From the NCBI RefSeq assembly GCF_014200595.1, contig NZ_JACHCG010000001.1:1674001-1738000 (forward strand): a stretch of DNA of 64,000 nt, given 5' to 3'. Each line of letters starts with the position of its first letter. Position 1 is the first letter of the stretch. Source of the DNA: Pedobacter cryoconitis. GTDB taxonomy: Bacteria; Bacteroidota; Bacteroidia; Sphingobacteriales; Sphingobacteriaceae. The notes beneath the pieces were generated by a model. That model saw only the letters and a program-made list of their open reading frames with translations, searched no databases and was not told where the DNA came from. A program made the position numbers and the translations under genes. Below, piece by piece: positions 53,250 to 62,751 of this stretch.

Positions 53250-53864
53250 ATGTATATTCAGTATTTAACAGCGCATAATTTCAAGACAACTTTTTATAAA
53301 AAAGGAGAAGTGATTTATGAACCGGGTCAGCATCCGAAATATGCTTACTTTATTAAAAGTGGGGAGGTTCGGATGGCGACCGTTAACCAGGATGGAAGAG
53401 AGTTTATTCAAGGTGTTTTTAAACAAAAGCAGCTTTTTGGAGAACCTGCGCTTTTACTTGACCGCCCATATCTGGCTTATACGATCGCATCCCGTGATAC
53501 CGAAGTTATTCAGCTGGATAAGCAGGCTTTCCTGAAAATGATTGAGGAAAACAGCGATTTTAGCATGGATTTGATCATGACCATGAGTAAAAGGTTATTT
53601 TACAAATCTATGATGCTGGAAGAACTGGCTAATGAGCAGGCGGAACATCGCCTGTTTACGCTGATCAATTACCTGTGTCAGGATCTTGAAAATGGCGCTG
53701 CATTGAACATAACAAGGCAAACATTGGCCGATATGAGTGGTTTGAGAGTGGAAACGGTGATCAGAACGATAAAAAAACTGGCTGCCAACGGGGTGATCAA
53801 ACTAATTCGCGGGAAGATTGTTAAAACAGGATATGATGCAGATCATAAAATGGATGTTTTATAA
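53250..53864 (+). CDS. Crp/Fnr-family transcriptional regulator
   Basis: A 204-residue regulator with an N-terminal cyclic-nucleotide-binding beta-barrel (about 1-120; EVIYEPGQHPKYAYFIKSGEVRM and FGEPALLLDRPYLAYTIAS) and a C-terminal winged HTH (about 145-200, TRQTLADMSGLRVETVIRTIKKLAANGVI). No Cys cluster of an FNR iron-sulfur type is visible, so it may bind a cyclic nucleotide or other ligand. It is co-directional with ddl (10 nt gap), but no functional link is known to me. Confidence 0.9.
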   Translation: MYIQYLTAHNFKTTFYKKGEVIYEPGQHPKYAYFIKSGEVRMATVNQDGREFIQGVFKQKQLFGEPALLLDRPYLAYTIASRDTEVIQLDKQAFLKMIEENSDFSMDLIMTMSKRLFYKSMMLEELANEQAEHRLFTLINYLCQDLENGAALNITRQTLADMSGLRVETVIRTIKKLAANGVIKLIRGKIVKTGYDADHKMDVL

Positions 53865-53908
53865 TGATTAGATTTGTCTAATTAATTATTACGAATAAAA
53901 TTAACGTT

Positions 53909-54334
53909 ATGGTCCCTATTACAAAGTTAGAAGCCGTCATCCAATGTAAATGCCCTCGTTGCAGACAGGGTGATATTTTTACTGGTAAAATGTATTCTTT
54001 TTCTTTCAAAGGACAGATCACTAATGAGTTTTGCCCGCATTGTAATCTTCGTTTCGAAAGAGAGCCTGGATATTTTTATGTGTCAATGTTTATTAGTTAT
54101 GCAATGAATGTAGCAGAAATGATTAGTGCAAGTGTAGCTACTTATGTTTTGGGTTTAGCACTTGTTTATGATAACCTATGGTATTATGTAGGTATTTTGC
54201 TATTGACAGTATTTGTCTGTTCTCCGTTTAATTACCGCTATTCAAGGGTAATGCTTTTACATTGGTTAACCCCTGGGTTGGGTTATGTTCCTGGCAGTGG
54301 CGATGAACCAAAAAATGTCATTAAACCTGCTTAA
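53909..54334 (+). CDS. DUF983 membrane protein with a zinc-ribbon start
   Basis: A 141-residue protein. The N-terminus has a metal-binding CKCPRCRQGDIF segment and a second FCPHCNLRF pair, followed by the DUF983 signature EREPGYFYVSMFISYAMNV and two or three membrane helices (about 65-85 and 92-112). Function unknown. It lies 44 nt after the Crp/Fnr-type gene on the same strand and is followed by a terminator. Confidence 0.88.
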   Translation: MVPITKLEAVIQCKCPRCRQGDIFTGKMYSFSFKGQITNEFCPHCNLRFEREPGYFYVSMFISYAMNVAEMISASVATYVLGLALVYDNLWYYVGILLLTVFVCSPFNYRYSRVMLLHWLTPGLGYVPGSGDEPKNVIKPA

Positions 54335-54379
54335 TTTTGTTATAACAGCATATAATTTTCCCTGTTATAAAAACATATA

Positions 54380-54410
54380 AACAGTTCCTGTTGCCTAAGC
54401 AGGGACTGTT
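54380..54410 (+). terminator. Terminator after the DUF983 gene
   Basis: An 11-bp stem (AACAGTTCCTG / CAGGGACTGTT, one G-U pair) with a 9-base loop, followed by a short T-rich tract. It separates the DUF983 gene from the exporter operon. Confidence 0.6.
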
Positions 54411-54560
54411 ATTTGTAAATACTCTTTTATTCCTTCCAATACTCCATATTTCTTCAGTTCTTTTTCCAATTATTGAAACTATCTTGTAAAGATATTTGCT
54501 TCATCTGGTAAGAATTTCGCATATTTAAAAAATGTGTTATAGTGTTTAGGTAATAAAATA

Positions 54561-56747
54561 TTGAAAAAATTCACTTTCTATAAACAGTTTGATCAGATGG
54601 ATTGCGGGCCTACCTGCCTCCGGATGATTGCTAAATATTTCGGTAAAAATATTAGTTTGCAACGTCTGCGTGCGGTTTCAGGGATTAATCGTGAAGGTGT
54701 TTCGCTGTTAGGTATCAGTAATGCTGCCGAGAAGATAGGTTTTCGCTCTACTGGTGCCCGGTTAACTTTAGAGGTACTGAAACAAATAGATCTTCCTGCT
54801 ATTCTGCATTGGGATCAGGAGCATTTTGTAGTGCTTTATCAAATTAAAAAAGGACGGTTCATGATTGCTGATCCGGCAAAGGGGCTGATCCGGTATGATG
54901 AAAAGGAATTTTTACCCCATTGGCTGAGTTCGTTTAATAAGGATGCCGTTGAAGGGGTTGCTTTAATCTTATCGCCAACTCCGGATTTTTATACGGTGGA
55001 AGAGGATAAGAAAGATGGAATGGATATCCGTTACCTGCTTAAATATTTTTACCGGTATAAACAGCTGATTGGACAACTTTTTGCCGGCTTGCTGGTAGGA
55101 AGTGTGCTACAGATTATCCTTCCGTTTTTAACACAGTCGGTTGTAGATGTGGGGATCAATACCCGGAATCTTAATTTCATCTATATCATTCTGATTGCTC
55201 AGATTATGCTTTTTATCGGACGGATGAGCGTAGACTTTATACGTGCATGGATTTTACTGCATATCAGTACCCGGATCAATATTTCTATCTTAACTGATTT
55301 TCTGATCAAGCTGATGAAACTTCCGATGTCTTTCTTTGATACTAAGATGACCGGTGATATTTTGCAGCGTATGGATGACCAGAAGCGTATTGAAACTTTT
55401 CTGACCGGCCCTACATTGAGTATTATCTTTTCGATGTTCAACCTGATCGTATTTTCGGTTGTACTGGCTTATTATAACTTAACCGTTTTTGCTGTTTTTG
55501 CAATCAGTACAGCTTTATATACGGGCTGGGTTACGATCTTTTTAAAGAAAAGACGCGAACTTGATTTTAAACGTTTCGATATTTCTTCTAAGAATCAAAG
55601 TACAGTGGTACAGCTGATCAATGGGATGCAGGAAATTAAGCTGAACAACTGTGAGCAGGATAAGCGATGGGAGTGGGAGCGGATACAGTCGAGGTTGTTC
55701 CGTTTTAATGTGAAAAGTCTTGCGCTTGGTCAGTATCAGCAGGTAGGTGCATTCTTTATCAACGAAGGAAAAAATATTCTGATTACTTTTCTGGTTGCCA
55801 AACTGGTAATAGAGGGACAGCTGACGCTTGGGGCGATGATGGCCATTCAATATATAATCGGACAGCTTAACAGCCCTATTGAACAGATGATTGGCTTCTT
55901 GCAGCAGTTGCAGGATGCTAAAATTTCCCTGGAAAGGTTAAATGAGATCCGGGAATTGGAGGATGAAGAACCTGCTGACCAAACCTTTGTGATGGATTTG
56001 CCGGAAGATCATAGTATAACGCTGAAGAATGTAGATTTTACTTATCCGGGCGCTGGTAATGAGCCGGTATTGTCTTCGATTAACCTGAATATACCGATGG
56101 GTAAAACTACAGCTATAGTAGGGATGAGTGGTAGTGGAAAAACTACTATTCTTAAGCTGTTACTCCGTTTTTATGAAATTCAGCGTGGTGATATCCATGT
56201 AGGCAGCACACACCTCAGCCAAATGGGTTTTAGTTTCTGGCGAGGACAGTGCGGAGCGGTAACACAGGATGGTTTTATTTTCTCGGATTCTATAGCCCGG
56301 AATATTGCAGTTGGTGATCCGTATCCTGATCATGCTAAGCTTCAGCAGGCGTTGAAGGTAGCCAATATCACTGATTTTATACAGAGTCTGCCTTTAGGGT
56401 TAAACACCAAGATCGGTTCTGAGGGGAATGGGATAAGCCAGGGGCAGAAGCAACGTATATTAATTGCCCGGGCTGTTTATAAAGATCCGCGTTATCTGTT
56501 TTTTGACGAGGCAACAAATGCGCTTGATGCGAGAAACGAATCTGTAATCATGGATAATCTGGAAAGCTTTTTTAAAGGACGTACGGTAGTTGTGGTTGCC
56601 CATCGTTTAAGTACGGTTAAAAATGCGGACAATATAGTAGTGCTTGATAAGGGGAGGATTTTGGAAGAGGGAACACATGCTGAACTCACAGCGTTGAAAG
56701 GTGAATATTATCAGCTGGTCAAAAACCAGCTTGAACTTGGAAATTAG
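54561..56747 (+). CDS. C39-peptidase ABC transporter (bacteriocin/peptide exporter)
   Basis: A 728-residue ABC exporter that would cleave a double-glycine leader and export the peptide. The N-terminal C39 peptidase has Cys15 (DQMDCGPTC), His88 (WDQEHFVVL) and Asp104 (IADPAKG). A six-helix membrane domain follows (about 165-450), then the ATPase with Walker A (GMSGSGKTT), signature (GISQGQKQR), Walker B (YLFFDEATNALD) and switch His (VVAHRLSTV). The start is TTG at 54561, as no ATG is available upstream in frame. An adaptor gene follows 25 nt later. No double-glycine precursor gene was seen nearby. Confidence 0.94.
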   Translation: MKKFTFYKQFDQMDCGPTCLRMIAKYFGKNISLQRLRAVSGINREGVSLLGISNAAEKIGFRSTGARLTLEVLKQIDLPAILHWDQEHFVVLYQIKKGRFMIADPAKGLIRYDEKEFLPHWLSSFNKDAVEGVALILSPTPDFYTVEEDKKDGMDIRYLLKYFYRYKQLIGQLFAGLLVGSVLQIILPFLTQSVVDVGINTRNLNFIYIILIAQIMLFIGRMSVDFIRAWILLHISTRINISILTDFLIKLMKLPMSFFDTKMTGDILQRMDDQKRIETFLTGPTLSIIFSMFNLIVFSVVLAYYNLTVFAVFAISTALYTGWVTIFLKKRRELDFKRFDISSKNQSTVVQLINGMQEIKLNNCEQDKRWEWERIQSRLFRFNVKSLALGQYQQVGAFFINEGKNILITFLVAKLVIEGQLTLGAMMAIQYIIGQLNSPIEQMIGFLQQLQDAKISLERLNEIRELEDEEPADQTFVMDLPEDHSITLKNVDFTYPGAGNEPVLSSINLNIPMGKTTAIVGMSGSGKTTILKLLLRFYEIQRGDIHVGSTHLSQMGFSFWRGQCGAVTQDGFIFSDSIARNIAVGDPYPDHAKLQQALKVANITDFIQSLPLGLNTKIGSEGNGISQGQKQRILIARAVYKDPRYLFFDEATNALDARNESVIMDNLESFFKGRTVVVVAHRLSTVKNADNIVVLDKGRILEEGTHAELTALKGEYYQLVKNQLELGN

Positions 56748-56772
56748 AGGATTAAATTACGCTTGAACAAAA

Positions 56773-58062
56773 ATGCCGGAAGAATCTATATATCAACAGA
56801 ATCATAGTGAAGAGGTGAATGAAATCATCACAGCAGTACCGTCATGGGTGCTCCGCCGCGGTATTACAGTCGTCTTTTTGGTTATCTTAAGTATAATCCT
56901 GCTTGCTGCTTTTATCCGGTATCCGGATGTAATCAGCACGAGTCTGAAAATCAATTCATTGAATGCGCCTAAGCCTGTTTATGCAAAACGGGCGGGTAAA
57001 TTAACAGAGTTATTGTTGCCTGAAAAAAAGAGAGTAGAATTAGGGACGCCAATAGCTTTTCTGGAAAGTACGGGTTCTCACCGGGATGTACTTAAGCTTT
57101 CAGCGCAATTGAAATCACTGCGTGAAATGGTTTTGAGTGCTAAACCTTTGAGTTTGTATTTGTTGTCTCCAAATAGTAATCTGGGTGAATTACAGGCAGC
57201 TTATCAGAATTTTTACCAGCAATATGTACAGTATCTTTCTACGCAAAAGGGTGGGTATTATCAGGAAAAGCGTGTTTTCCTGGAAAGGGATCTCGGGTCT
57301 ATCAAAGCGCTTAAAAGCCAGATTGTAACGCAGCAAAAGGTACAGCAAAAGGAGTATGCAAATATAGAACAGCAATATCTTTCTTATCAAAAGTTAATGG
57401 CTAAAAATGTCATTTCAAAAAGTGAGTTTCAAGAGCAGGAAAACAAATATTTGTCTGGTAAGTATCCTTTACAGCAAACTGAAACTGCGTTATTGAATAA
57501 CACGGTAGCTTATGCAACTAAAGAAAAGGAAATACTGGATCTGGAGAATACGATTGCAGAGCAGCGGGCTAAGTTTTTACAGGCAATTAATAGTGTGATC
57601 AGTGATACAGAGGTTTGGATCAATCAGTATGTAGTGCTGGCACCGGTTGCTGGTACGCTTGGTTATGCGGGGGTTATTCAGCAGAATCAAACTGTAACAC
57701 TGAATCAGGAGCTATTTGTAATTAATCCCGGAAATACTGACTTTTTTGGTGAAATACAGATCCCACAGAATAATATGGGAAAAATACGAATCGGGCAACG
57801 GACTTTAATTAAGATGCATAGTTATCCTTATGAGCAGTTTGGGATGATCAGGGGGAATATCAACTATATTTCGGATGCGGCGTTTAAAGACAGTGTTTTT
57901 ATCGCCAAGGTTGGTTTTAAGACTTTTGAAAATAAAGACAATCTGCATAAAATAGTACTCAAAAACGGCATGTTGGGCAATGCAGAAATTATCACTGAAG
58001 AGAGTTCGTTGTTACAGCGGTTTTATAGGAATATTATTAAGGAATTAAACGGCCGGGAATAA
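56773..58062 (+). CDS. HlyD-family periplasmic adaptor of the C39 exporter
   Basis: A 429-residue membrane-fusion protein. One N-terminal membrane helix (about residues 30-55, VVFLVILSIILLAAFIRYPD) is followed by a lipoyl half (KPVYAKRAGKLTEL), a coiled-coil hairpin (about 105-270), the second lipoyl half (NQYVVLAPVAGTLGYAG) and a beta-barrel region. It is co-transcribed with the upstream exporter. A TolC-like partner is not present in this operon; the one at 7969-9402 is a candidate for sharing. Confidence 0.92.
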   Translation: MPEESIYQQNHSEEVNEIITAVPSWVLRRGITVVFLVILSIILLAAFIRYPDVISTSLKINSLNAPKPVYAKRAGKLTELLLPEKKRVELGTPIAFLESTGSHRDVLKLSAQLKSLREMVLSAKPLSLYLLSPNSNLGELQAAYQNFYQQYVQYLSTQKGGYYQEKRVFLERDLGSIKALKSQIVTQQKVQQKEYANIEQQYLSYQKLMAKNVISKSEFQEQENKYLSGKYPLQQTETALLNNTVAYATKEKEILDLENTIAEQRAKFLQAINSVISDTEVWINQYVVLAPVAGTLGYAGVIQQNQTVTLNQELFVINPGNTDFFGEIQIPQNNMGKIRIGQRTLIKMHSYPYEQFGMIRGNINYISDAAFKDSVFIAKVGFKTFENKDNLHKIVLKNGMLGNAEIITEESSLLQRFYRNIIKELNGRE

Positions 58063-58092
58063 TTAACTGATAAGACGGATAAGCGGGCTGCA

Positions 58093-58108
58093 TGCCGGTG
58101 AGCCGGCA
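58093..58108. terminator. Weak hairpin between convergent genes
   Basis: TGCCGG / CCGGCA with a 4-base loop lies between the adaptor and MATE stops. It lacks a T tract, so termination is uncertain. Confidence 0.35.
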
Positions 58109-58111
58109 GCA

Positions 58112-59539
58112 TTAAACCTGTTTTGTTTTCCAGCTGCCTTTTTTAAATAAGATATAACCGGCAATGGCAATTCCTGTTTCTGCAACCGGGATGGCTATAA
58201 ATACTCCGTCCGGGCCCATATTGAAATGTTTCGACAATATAAATGCGAGTGGAATCTGGAATAACCAGAAGCCGAAGAAGTTAATCAGGGTTGGAGTTGT
58301 TGTATCTCCTGCACCATTAAAGGTACTGGTCATGACCATTCCTACGCCGTAAAATAAGAATCCTGCACTCATCATATTCAGTCCTCTGGAAGCGACTTGC
58401 TGAATAAGTACATCGTCCGTAAAGAAGGAGATGAAATAATGTCCGGCTAAAAGGCAGAGTACCATAGCTATTCCCATATAAATAAGGATGTATTTAGTGG
58501 TTTGCCATACGGAGTCTTCTGCACGTTTCAGGTTTTTTGCACCAAGGTTTTGTCCTACAAGTGTTGCTGCCGCGCCGCTTAAGCCCCATGCAGGTAACAT
58601 AAAAAACATCATGAGCCTTAAGGCGGTCTGGTAACCGGCTGAACCATGATCGCCGCCGGTAGTGGCTACGAGCTGTGCCAGGAAAATCCAGCTGCAAGAG
58701 GCAATGACGAATTGAAAGATAGCAGGGACTGCAATTTTCAGCAGGGCGATAATTTGTTTGAAATGAGGGATAAAATAGGTAAGTTTTATTTTTAACTGAC
58801 CGTTTCCTTTTATCAATTGATATACCTGGTAACAAACACCCAGTCCTCTGCCTATGGTGGTCGCAATAGCGGCACCGGTTAACCCAAAAGCTGGAATAGG
58901 GCCGAAGCCATTAATTAATATTGGACATAGGATGATATTGGCCACATTGGCTACCCATAAACTTTTCATGGCAATAGCCGCATTTCCGGCACCTCTGAAA
59001 ATTCCGTTAATCAGAAATAGCAGGACAATTATTGTGCTGCCGCACATCATAATCTGAATAAAAGGTGTGCCTGCGGTGGCTGTGTTTGCCGAAGCACCCA
59101 TCAGCATCAGAATTTCACGGGCATAAATAAACCCGGCTATACTGAGTGCCAGGTTAAAGGCAACAGCAACCAGAATGGCCTGCATCCCTGCTTTTGCAGC
59201 GGCAACGGGATCTTTTTCTCCGATCCTTCTGGCTACTACTGCGGTGGCAGCCATACTCATTCCAACGGCAAGCGAATAGATAATGGCCAGTACAGATTCT
59301 GTTAAACCGACAGTTTGTATAGCTTCACTGCTATTGTGAAGGTGGCCCACAAAATAAAGATCAACCAGTGCGAAGACCGATTCCATGATCATCTCGAGCA
59401 TCATCGGGATGGCGAGCAGCAAAACAGCTCTGCGCATACTGCCCTGGGTAAAGTCTAATTCTTTTCCCTGAACTGCTTGTTTGAGTAAGTCAAAGATTTT
59501 ACTGGTCTGGCTGATTGAACTGTTTTGTGGTGTGGTCAT
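58112..59539 (-). CDS. MATE-family multidrug efflux transporter
   Basis: A 475-residue inner-membrane transporter of the MATE family, with twelve hydrophobic helices in two similar halves. Marks are LAIPMMLEMIMESVFALVDLYFVGHL at the start, LTESVLAIIYSLAVGMSMAATA, INGIFRGAGNAAIAMK in the first half and the counterpart STFNGAGDTTTPTLINF in the second. It would export cationic drugs by a Na+ or H+ gradient. It is 12 nt downstream of a thioesterase gene on the same strand. Confidence 0.95.
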   Translation of the reverse strand: MTTPQNSSISQTSKIFDLLKQAVQGKELDFTQGSMRRAVLLLAIPMMLEMIMESVFALVDLYFVGHLHNSSEAIQTVGLTESVLAIIYSLAVGMSMAATAVVARRIGEKDPVAAAKAGMQAILVAVAFNLALSIAGFIYAREILMLMGASANTATAGTPFIQIMMCGSTIIVLLFLINGIFRGAGNAAIAMKSLWVANVANIILCPILINGFGPIPAFGLTGAAIATTIGRGLGVCYQVYQLIKGNGQLKIKLTYFIPHFKQIIALLKIAVPAIFQFVIASCSWIFLAQLVATTGGDHGSAGYQTALRLMMFFMLPAWGLSGAAATLVGQNLGAKNLKRAEDSVWQTTKYILIYMGIAMVLCLLAGHYFISFFTDDVLIQQVASRGLNMMSAGFLFYGVGMVMTSTFNGAGDTTTPTLINFFGFWLFQIPLAFILSKHFNMGPDGVFIAIPVAETGIAIAGYILFKKGSWKTKQV

Positions 59540-59551
59540 ATAATTATTATT

Positions 59552-59971
59552 CTATACTGAATAGGCTTTGATCATGTTTTCGCTTACTTTACAGCCTTTG
59601 CCTGTAGTAGTATCAATTAATACGTAATCAAACCATCCGTCTGAAGCTATTTTTCCTGTACGGACGTTTTCTATTTCAAATTGTACGCGGCAGCCTTTTT
59701 CATTGATTGTGAAGATCCCTGTTCTTATTTTAAGCAGATCCCCTAAAATTAACGGTCTTTTATAGTCTACATGGGCAGTTCTGACTACCCATCCGAAACC
59801 ACTTTTCAGGAAGTCTTCCATCGGCATTTTATAGAATTTCTCCATCTGATCGTAACGGGCAGCCAGTACGTAGTCAAAGTATTTGCTGTTGTGTACATGG
59901 TTAAACATGTCTATATCGTCCGGTCTTACCTTCAACTCTGTCTCAAATATACTATATTCAGTCTTTTCCAT
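59552..59971 (-). CDS. Acyl-CoA thioesterase (4HBT hot-dog family)
   Basis: A 139-residue hot-dog thioesterase, distinct from the one at 49793. It has the YbgC-like opening LKVRPDDIDMFNHVHNSKYFDYVLAAR with the active-site Asp and the helix bearing HVHNSKY, then VRTAHVDYKRPLILGDLLKIRT. It is the first gene of a two-gene operon with MATE and is divergent from rpsO. Its -7-like element (minus-strand TACTTTTG, plus-strand 59976-59983) touches the ATG, so its transcript could be leaderless if that element is used. Confidence 0.9.
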   Translation of the reverse strand: MEKTEYSIFETELKVRPDDIDMFNHVHNSKYFDYVLAARYDQMEKFYKMPMEDFLKSGFGWVVRTAHVDYKRPLILGDLLKIRTGIFTINEKGCRVQFEIENVRTGKIASDGWFDYVLIDTTTGKGCKVSENMIKAYSV

Positions 59972-60046
59972 CCTGCAAAAGTAAAGTTTGAGGGCTGCTT
60001 ATTGAAATATTTTATCAGGATACGTGTTTATCCTGAAAACTTACAC

Positions 60047-60054
60047 TATCTTTG
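60047..60054 (+). promoter_or_regulatory. -7 element of the rpsO promoter
   Basis: TATCTTTG matches TAnnTTTG exactly, 44 bases before the rpsO start. A weak TTTA stands at the -33 position. Confidence 0.5.
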
Positions 60055-60098
60055 CGCGTAATTAATTAATCAATATACACTTTAGTATAATTCAAGCA

Positions 60099-60404
60099 AT
60101 GTATTTAAGTAAAGAAGTAAAAGCCGACATTTTCAAAACTCACGGCGAAGTAGAAACTAACACAGGATCTGCTGAAGGACAAGTAGCGTTATTCACTTAC
60201 CGTATCGCGCACTTAACAGGACACTTAAAGAAAAACCGTAAGGATTTTTCTACTCAATTGTCTCTTCAAAAATTAGTAGGTAAACGCCGTGGTATTTTGG
60301 CTTACCTGTTTAAAAAAGATATCAATCGTTACCGTGCTATTATCAAAGCTTTAGGGCTGAGAGACATTATCAAACCATTAGGTTCGACAAGAGATAGCAA
60401 ATAA
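60099..60404 (+). CDS. rpsO: 30S ribosomal protein S15
   Basis: A 101-residue S15, slightly longer than the usual 89 because of a short C-terminal extension. The family core is evident: NTGSAEGQVALFTYRIAHLTGHL, KDFSTQLSLQKLVGKRRGIL and NRYRAIIKALGLR. It binds the central domain of 16S rRNA early in 30S assembly. The following pnp gene is the conserved neighbour in many bacteria, and a terminator hairpin lies between them. Confidence 0.97.
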   Translation: MYLSKEVKADIFKTHGEVETNTGSAEGQVALFTYRIAHLTGHLKKNRKDFSTQLSLQKLVGKRRGILAYLFKKDINRYRAIIKALGLRDIIKPLGSTRDSK

Positions 60405-60420
60405 GCGTTAAAATATCAAG

Positions 60421-60446
60421 AAAAGCCATTCTTAGGGATGGCTTTT
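60421..60446 (+). terminator. Terminator between rpsO and pnp
   Basis: A 9-bp stem (AAAAGCCAT / ATGGCTTTT) with an 8-base loop and a T tract, 17 bases after the rpsO stop. It may attenuate read-through to pnp. Confidence 0.7.
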
Positions 60447-60482
60447 TTAATTGAAATATAAAAATATAATATATATAAATCT

Positions 60483-60508
60483 GGTGTGTCGAAAGAGGAA
60501 AACACACC
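60483..60508 (+). promoter_or_regulatory. Stem-loop in the pnp leader
   Basis: A perfect 7-bp inverted repeat (GGTGTGT / ACACACC) with a 12-base loop, ending 14 bases before the pnp ATG. In E. coli a leader stem-loop is the target of RNase III and PNPase autoregulation; a similar role here is an inference. Confidence 0.4.
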
Positions 60509-60522
60509 GCAACAATTTGTAA

Positions 60523-62667
60523 ATGAATGTAATAAAAAAATCGTTCGATCTTGGAGATGGAAGAACCATCGAAATTGAAACAGGAAAATTAGCTAAACAG
60601 GCTGATGGATCCGTTGTGGTAAGAATGGGTGACACAATGTTATTAGCGACTGTAGTTTCTTCAGTAGGTGCTAAAGCTGGTGTTGACTTTTTGCCTTTAT
60701 CTGTAGATTACCAGGAAAAATATGCGGCTGCTGGTCGTATTCCAGGTGGTTTCTTACGTCGTGAGGCAAGATTATCAGACTATGAGGTTTTAATCTCACG
60801 TTTGGTTGACCGTGCTTTACGCCCGATGTTCCCTGAAGATTATCACTCTGATACTCAGGTAATGATCACATTGATTTCTTCTGATAAAAATATAATGCCA
60901 GATTCATTGGCTGGTTTAGCTGCTTCAGCTGCCATCGCTGTTTCTGATATTCCTTTTAACGGACCAATCTCTGAAGTTCGTGTTGCTAAAATTGATGGTC
61001 AGTTAGTGATCAATCCTTATGTTAGCGATTTAGAACGTGCTACTTTAGAATTCTTAGTAGCTGGTACTGAAAATGACATCGTCATGGTTGAAGGTGAAGC
61101 TGATGAGATTTCTGAAGAAGAAATGGTTGAGGCTATCGAATTCGCACACAAAGCGATCGTTGTTCAGGTTAAAGTTCAAAAAGAACTTGCTGAAGCAGTA
61201 GGTAAAACTAAAAAACGTGAGTATTCACATGAAGACAGCAACCCGGAATTAAAAGAGCAGGTTTATGCTGCTACTTATGATCAGGTTTATGCTGTAGCCA
61301 AAAGCCAGACTTCTAAAGGTGAGCGTACGGAAAAATTTGCTGAGATTTCAGCGGCTTTCGTAGCAACGCTTGGTGAAGAGGTTGATGCAGTTACTGCTTT
61401 CTTAGCTAAAAAATATTTCCATGATGTACAATATGATGCTATCCGTAACCTTGTTTTAGACGAAGGTATGCGTTTAGATGGCCGTGATGTACGTACAGTA
61501 CGTCCTATCTGGAGTGAGGTAAGTTATTTACCATCTGCTCACGGTTCGGCAGTATTTACACGTGGTGAAACCCAATCATTAACTACAGTTACTTTAGGTT
61601 CTAAAGATGATGAGCAAATGATTGATGGTGCTTTCGTCAATGGTTACAACAAATTCTTATTGCACTACAATTTCCCAGGTTTCTCTACAGGTGAAGTTCG
61701 CCCGAACAGAGGTGCTGGCCGTCGTGAAATTGGTCATGGTCATCTGGCTATGCGTTCTTTAAGAAAAGTATTACCAGGATTAGAAGAAAACCCATATACA
61801 ATCCGTATCGTTTCTGATATTCTTGAATCTAACGGTTCTTCTTCAATGGCAACTGTTTGTGCTGGTACATTAGCATTAATGGATGCAGGTATTAAAATCA
61901 AAGCTCCGGTTTCGGGTATTGCAATGGGATTAATTACTGATGAGAAAACTGGTAAATATGCAATCCTTACTGACATCCTTGGTGATGAAGATCACTTAGG
62001 TGATATGGACTTCAAGGTTACTGGTACTGAAAAAGGTATCGTTGCTTGTCAAATGGATTTAAAAATCAATGGTTTGAAATGGGAAGTTTTAACTGCTGCC
62101 CTGAAACAAGCTAATGAGGCTCGTTTACATATCTTAAATGAGATGGCTAAAACTATCTCTGCTCCACGTGAAGATTACAAGGATCACGCTCCCCGTATTG
62201 TTTCTTTAAGTATTGACAAGGAATTCATAGGTGCTGTAATTGGCCCGGGCGGTAAAATTATTCAGGAAATGCAACGTGAAACTGGCGCATCTATCTCTAT
62301 TGAAGAGGTTGGTAACAAAGGTATCGTTGAAATCTTCGCGGATAATAAAGCTGCAATTGATGCTGCTGTTAAACGTATTAATGCAATCGCTGCTAAACCA
62401 GACATAGGTGCTACTTATGATGGTAAAGTAAAATCTATCATGCCGTTTGGTGCTTTCGTTGAGATCATGCCAGGTAAAGATGGTTTACTTCACATTTCTG
62501 AGATTGCCTGGGAACGTTTAGAAACTATGGATGGTGTCCTTAAAGAAGGTGACAAAATCCAGGTTAAATTGTTAGATATCGATAAACAAGGTAAAATGAA
62601 ACTTTCCAGAAAAGCTTTATTGCCTCGTCCACCGAAACCAGAAGGTGTAGAGACTAAGCCTGCTTAG
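60523..62667 (+). CDS. pnp: Polynucleotide phosphorylase (PNPase)
   Basis: A 714-residue 3'-5' exoribonuclease that degrades RNA with phosphate. Two RNase PH domains (about 1-225 and 315-545), a linking helical domain, a KH domain ([23 protein letters not shown], about 560-620) and an S1 domain ([30 protein letters not shown], about 628-700) are all visible. The catalytic-core sequence [23 protein letters not shown] is intact. It follows rpsO and ends before a strong bidirectional terminator. Confidence 0.98.
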   Translation: MNVIKKSFDLGDGRTIEIETGKLAKQADGSVVVRMGDTMLLATVVSSVGAKAGVDFLPLSVDYQEKYAAAGRIPGGFLRREARLSDYEVLISRLVDRALRPMFPEDYHSDTQVMITLISSDKNIMPDSLAGLAASAAIAVSDIPFNGPISEVRVAKIDGQLVINPYVSDLERATLEFLVAGTENDIVMVEGEADEISEEEMVEAIEFAHKAIVVQVKVQKELAEAVGKTKKREYSHEDSNPELKEQVYAATYDQVYAVAKSQTSKGERTEKFAEISAAFVATLGEEVDAVTAFLAKKYFHDVQYDAIRNLVLDEGMRLDGRDVRTVRPIWSEVSYLPSAHGSAVFTRGETQSLTTVTLGSKDDEQMIDGAFVNGYNKFLLHYNFPGFSTGEVRPNRGAGRREIGHGHLAMRSLRKVLPGLEENPYTIRIVSDILESNGSSSMATVCAGTLALMDAGIKIKAPVSGIAMGLITDEKTGKYAILTDILGDEDHLGDMDFKVTGTEKGIVACQMDLKINGLKWEVLTAALKQANEARLHILNEMAKTISAPREDYKDHAPRIVSLSIDKEFIGAVIGPGGKIIQEMQRETGASISIEEVGNKGIVEIFADNKAAIDAAVKRINAIAAKPDIGATYDGKVKSIMPFGAFVEIMPGKDGLLHISEIAWERLETMDGVLKEGDKIQVKLLDIDKQGKMKLSRKALLPRPPKPEGVETKPA

Positions 62668-62690
62668 TTTTATCATCCTATAAATAAAAA

Positions 62691-62719
62691 AACGCCTCAC
62701 GAAATAATCGTGAGGCGTT
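62691..62719. terminator. Bidirectional terminator after pnp
   Basis: A perfect 12-bp inverted repeat (AACGCCTCACGA / TCGTGAGGCGTT) with a 5-base loop and A/T tracts on both sides, placed between pnp and the convergent permease gene. Confidence 0.85.
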
Positions 62720-62751
62720 TTTTTATGCTTTAATTTTTGGTTGTTCCTGAG

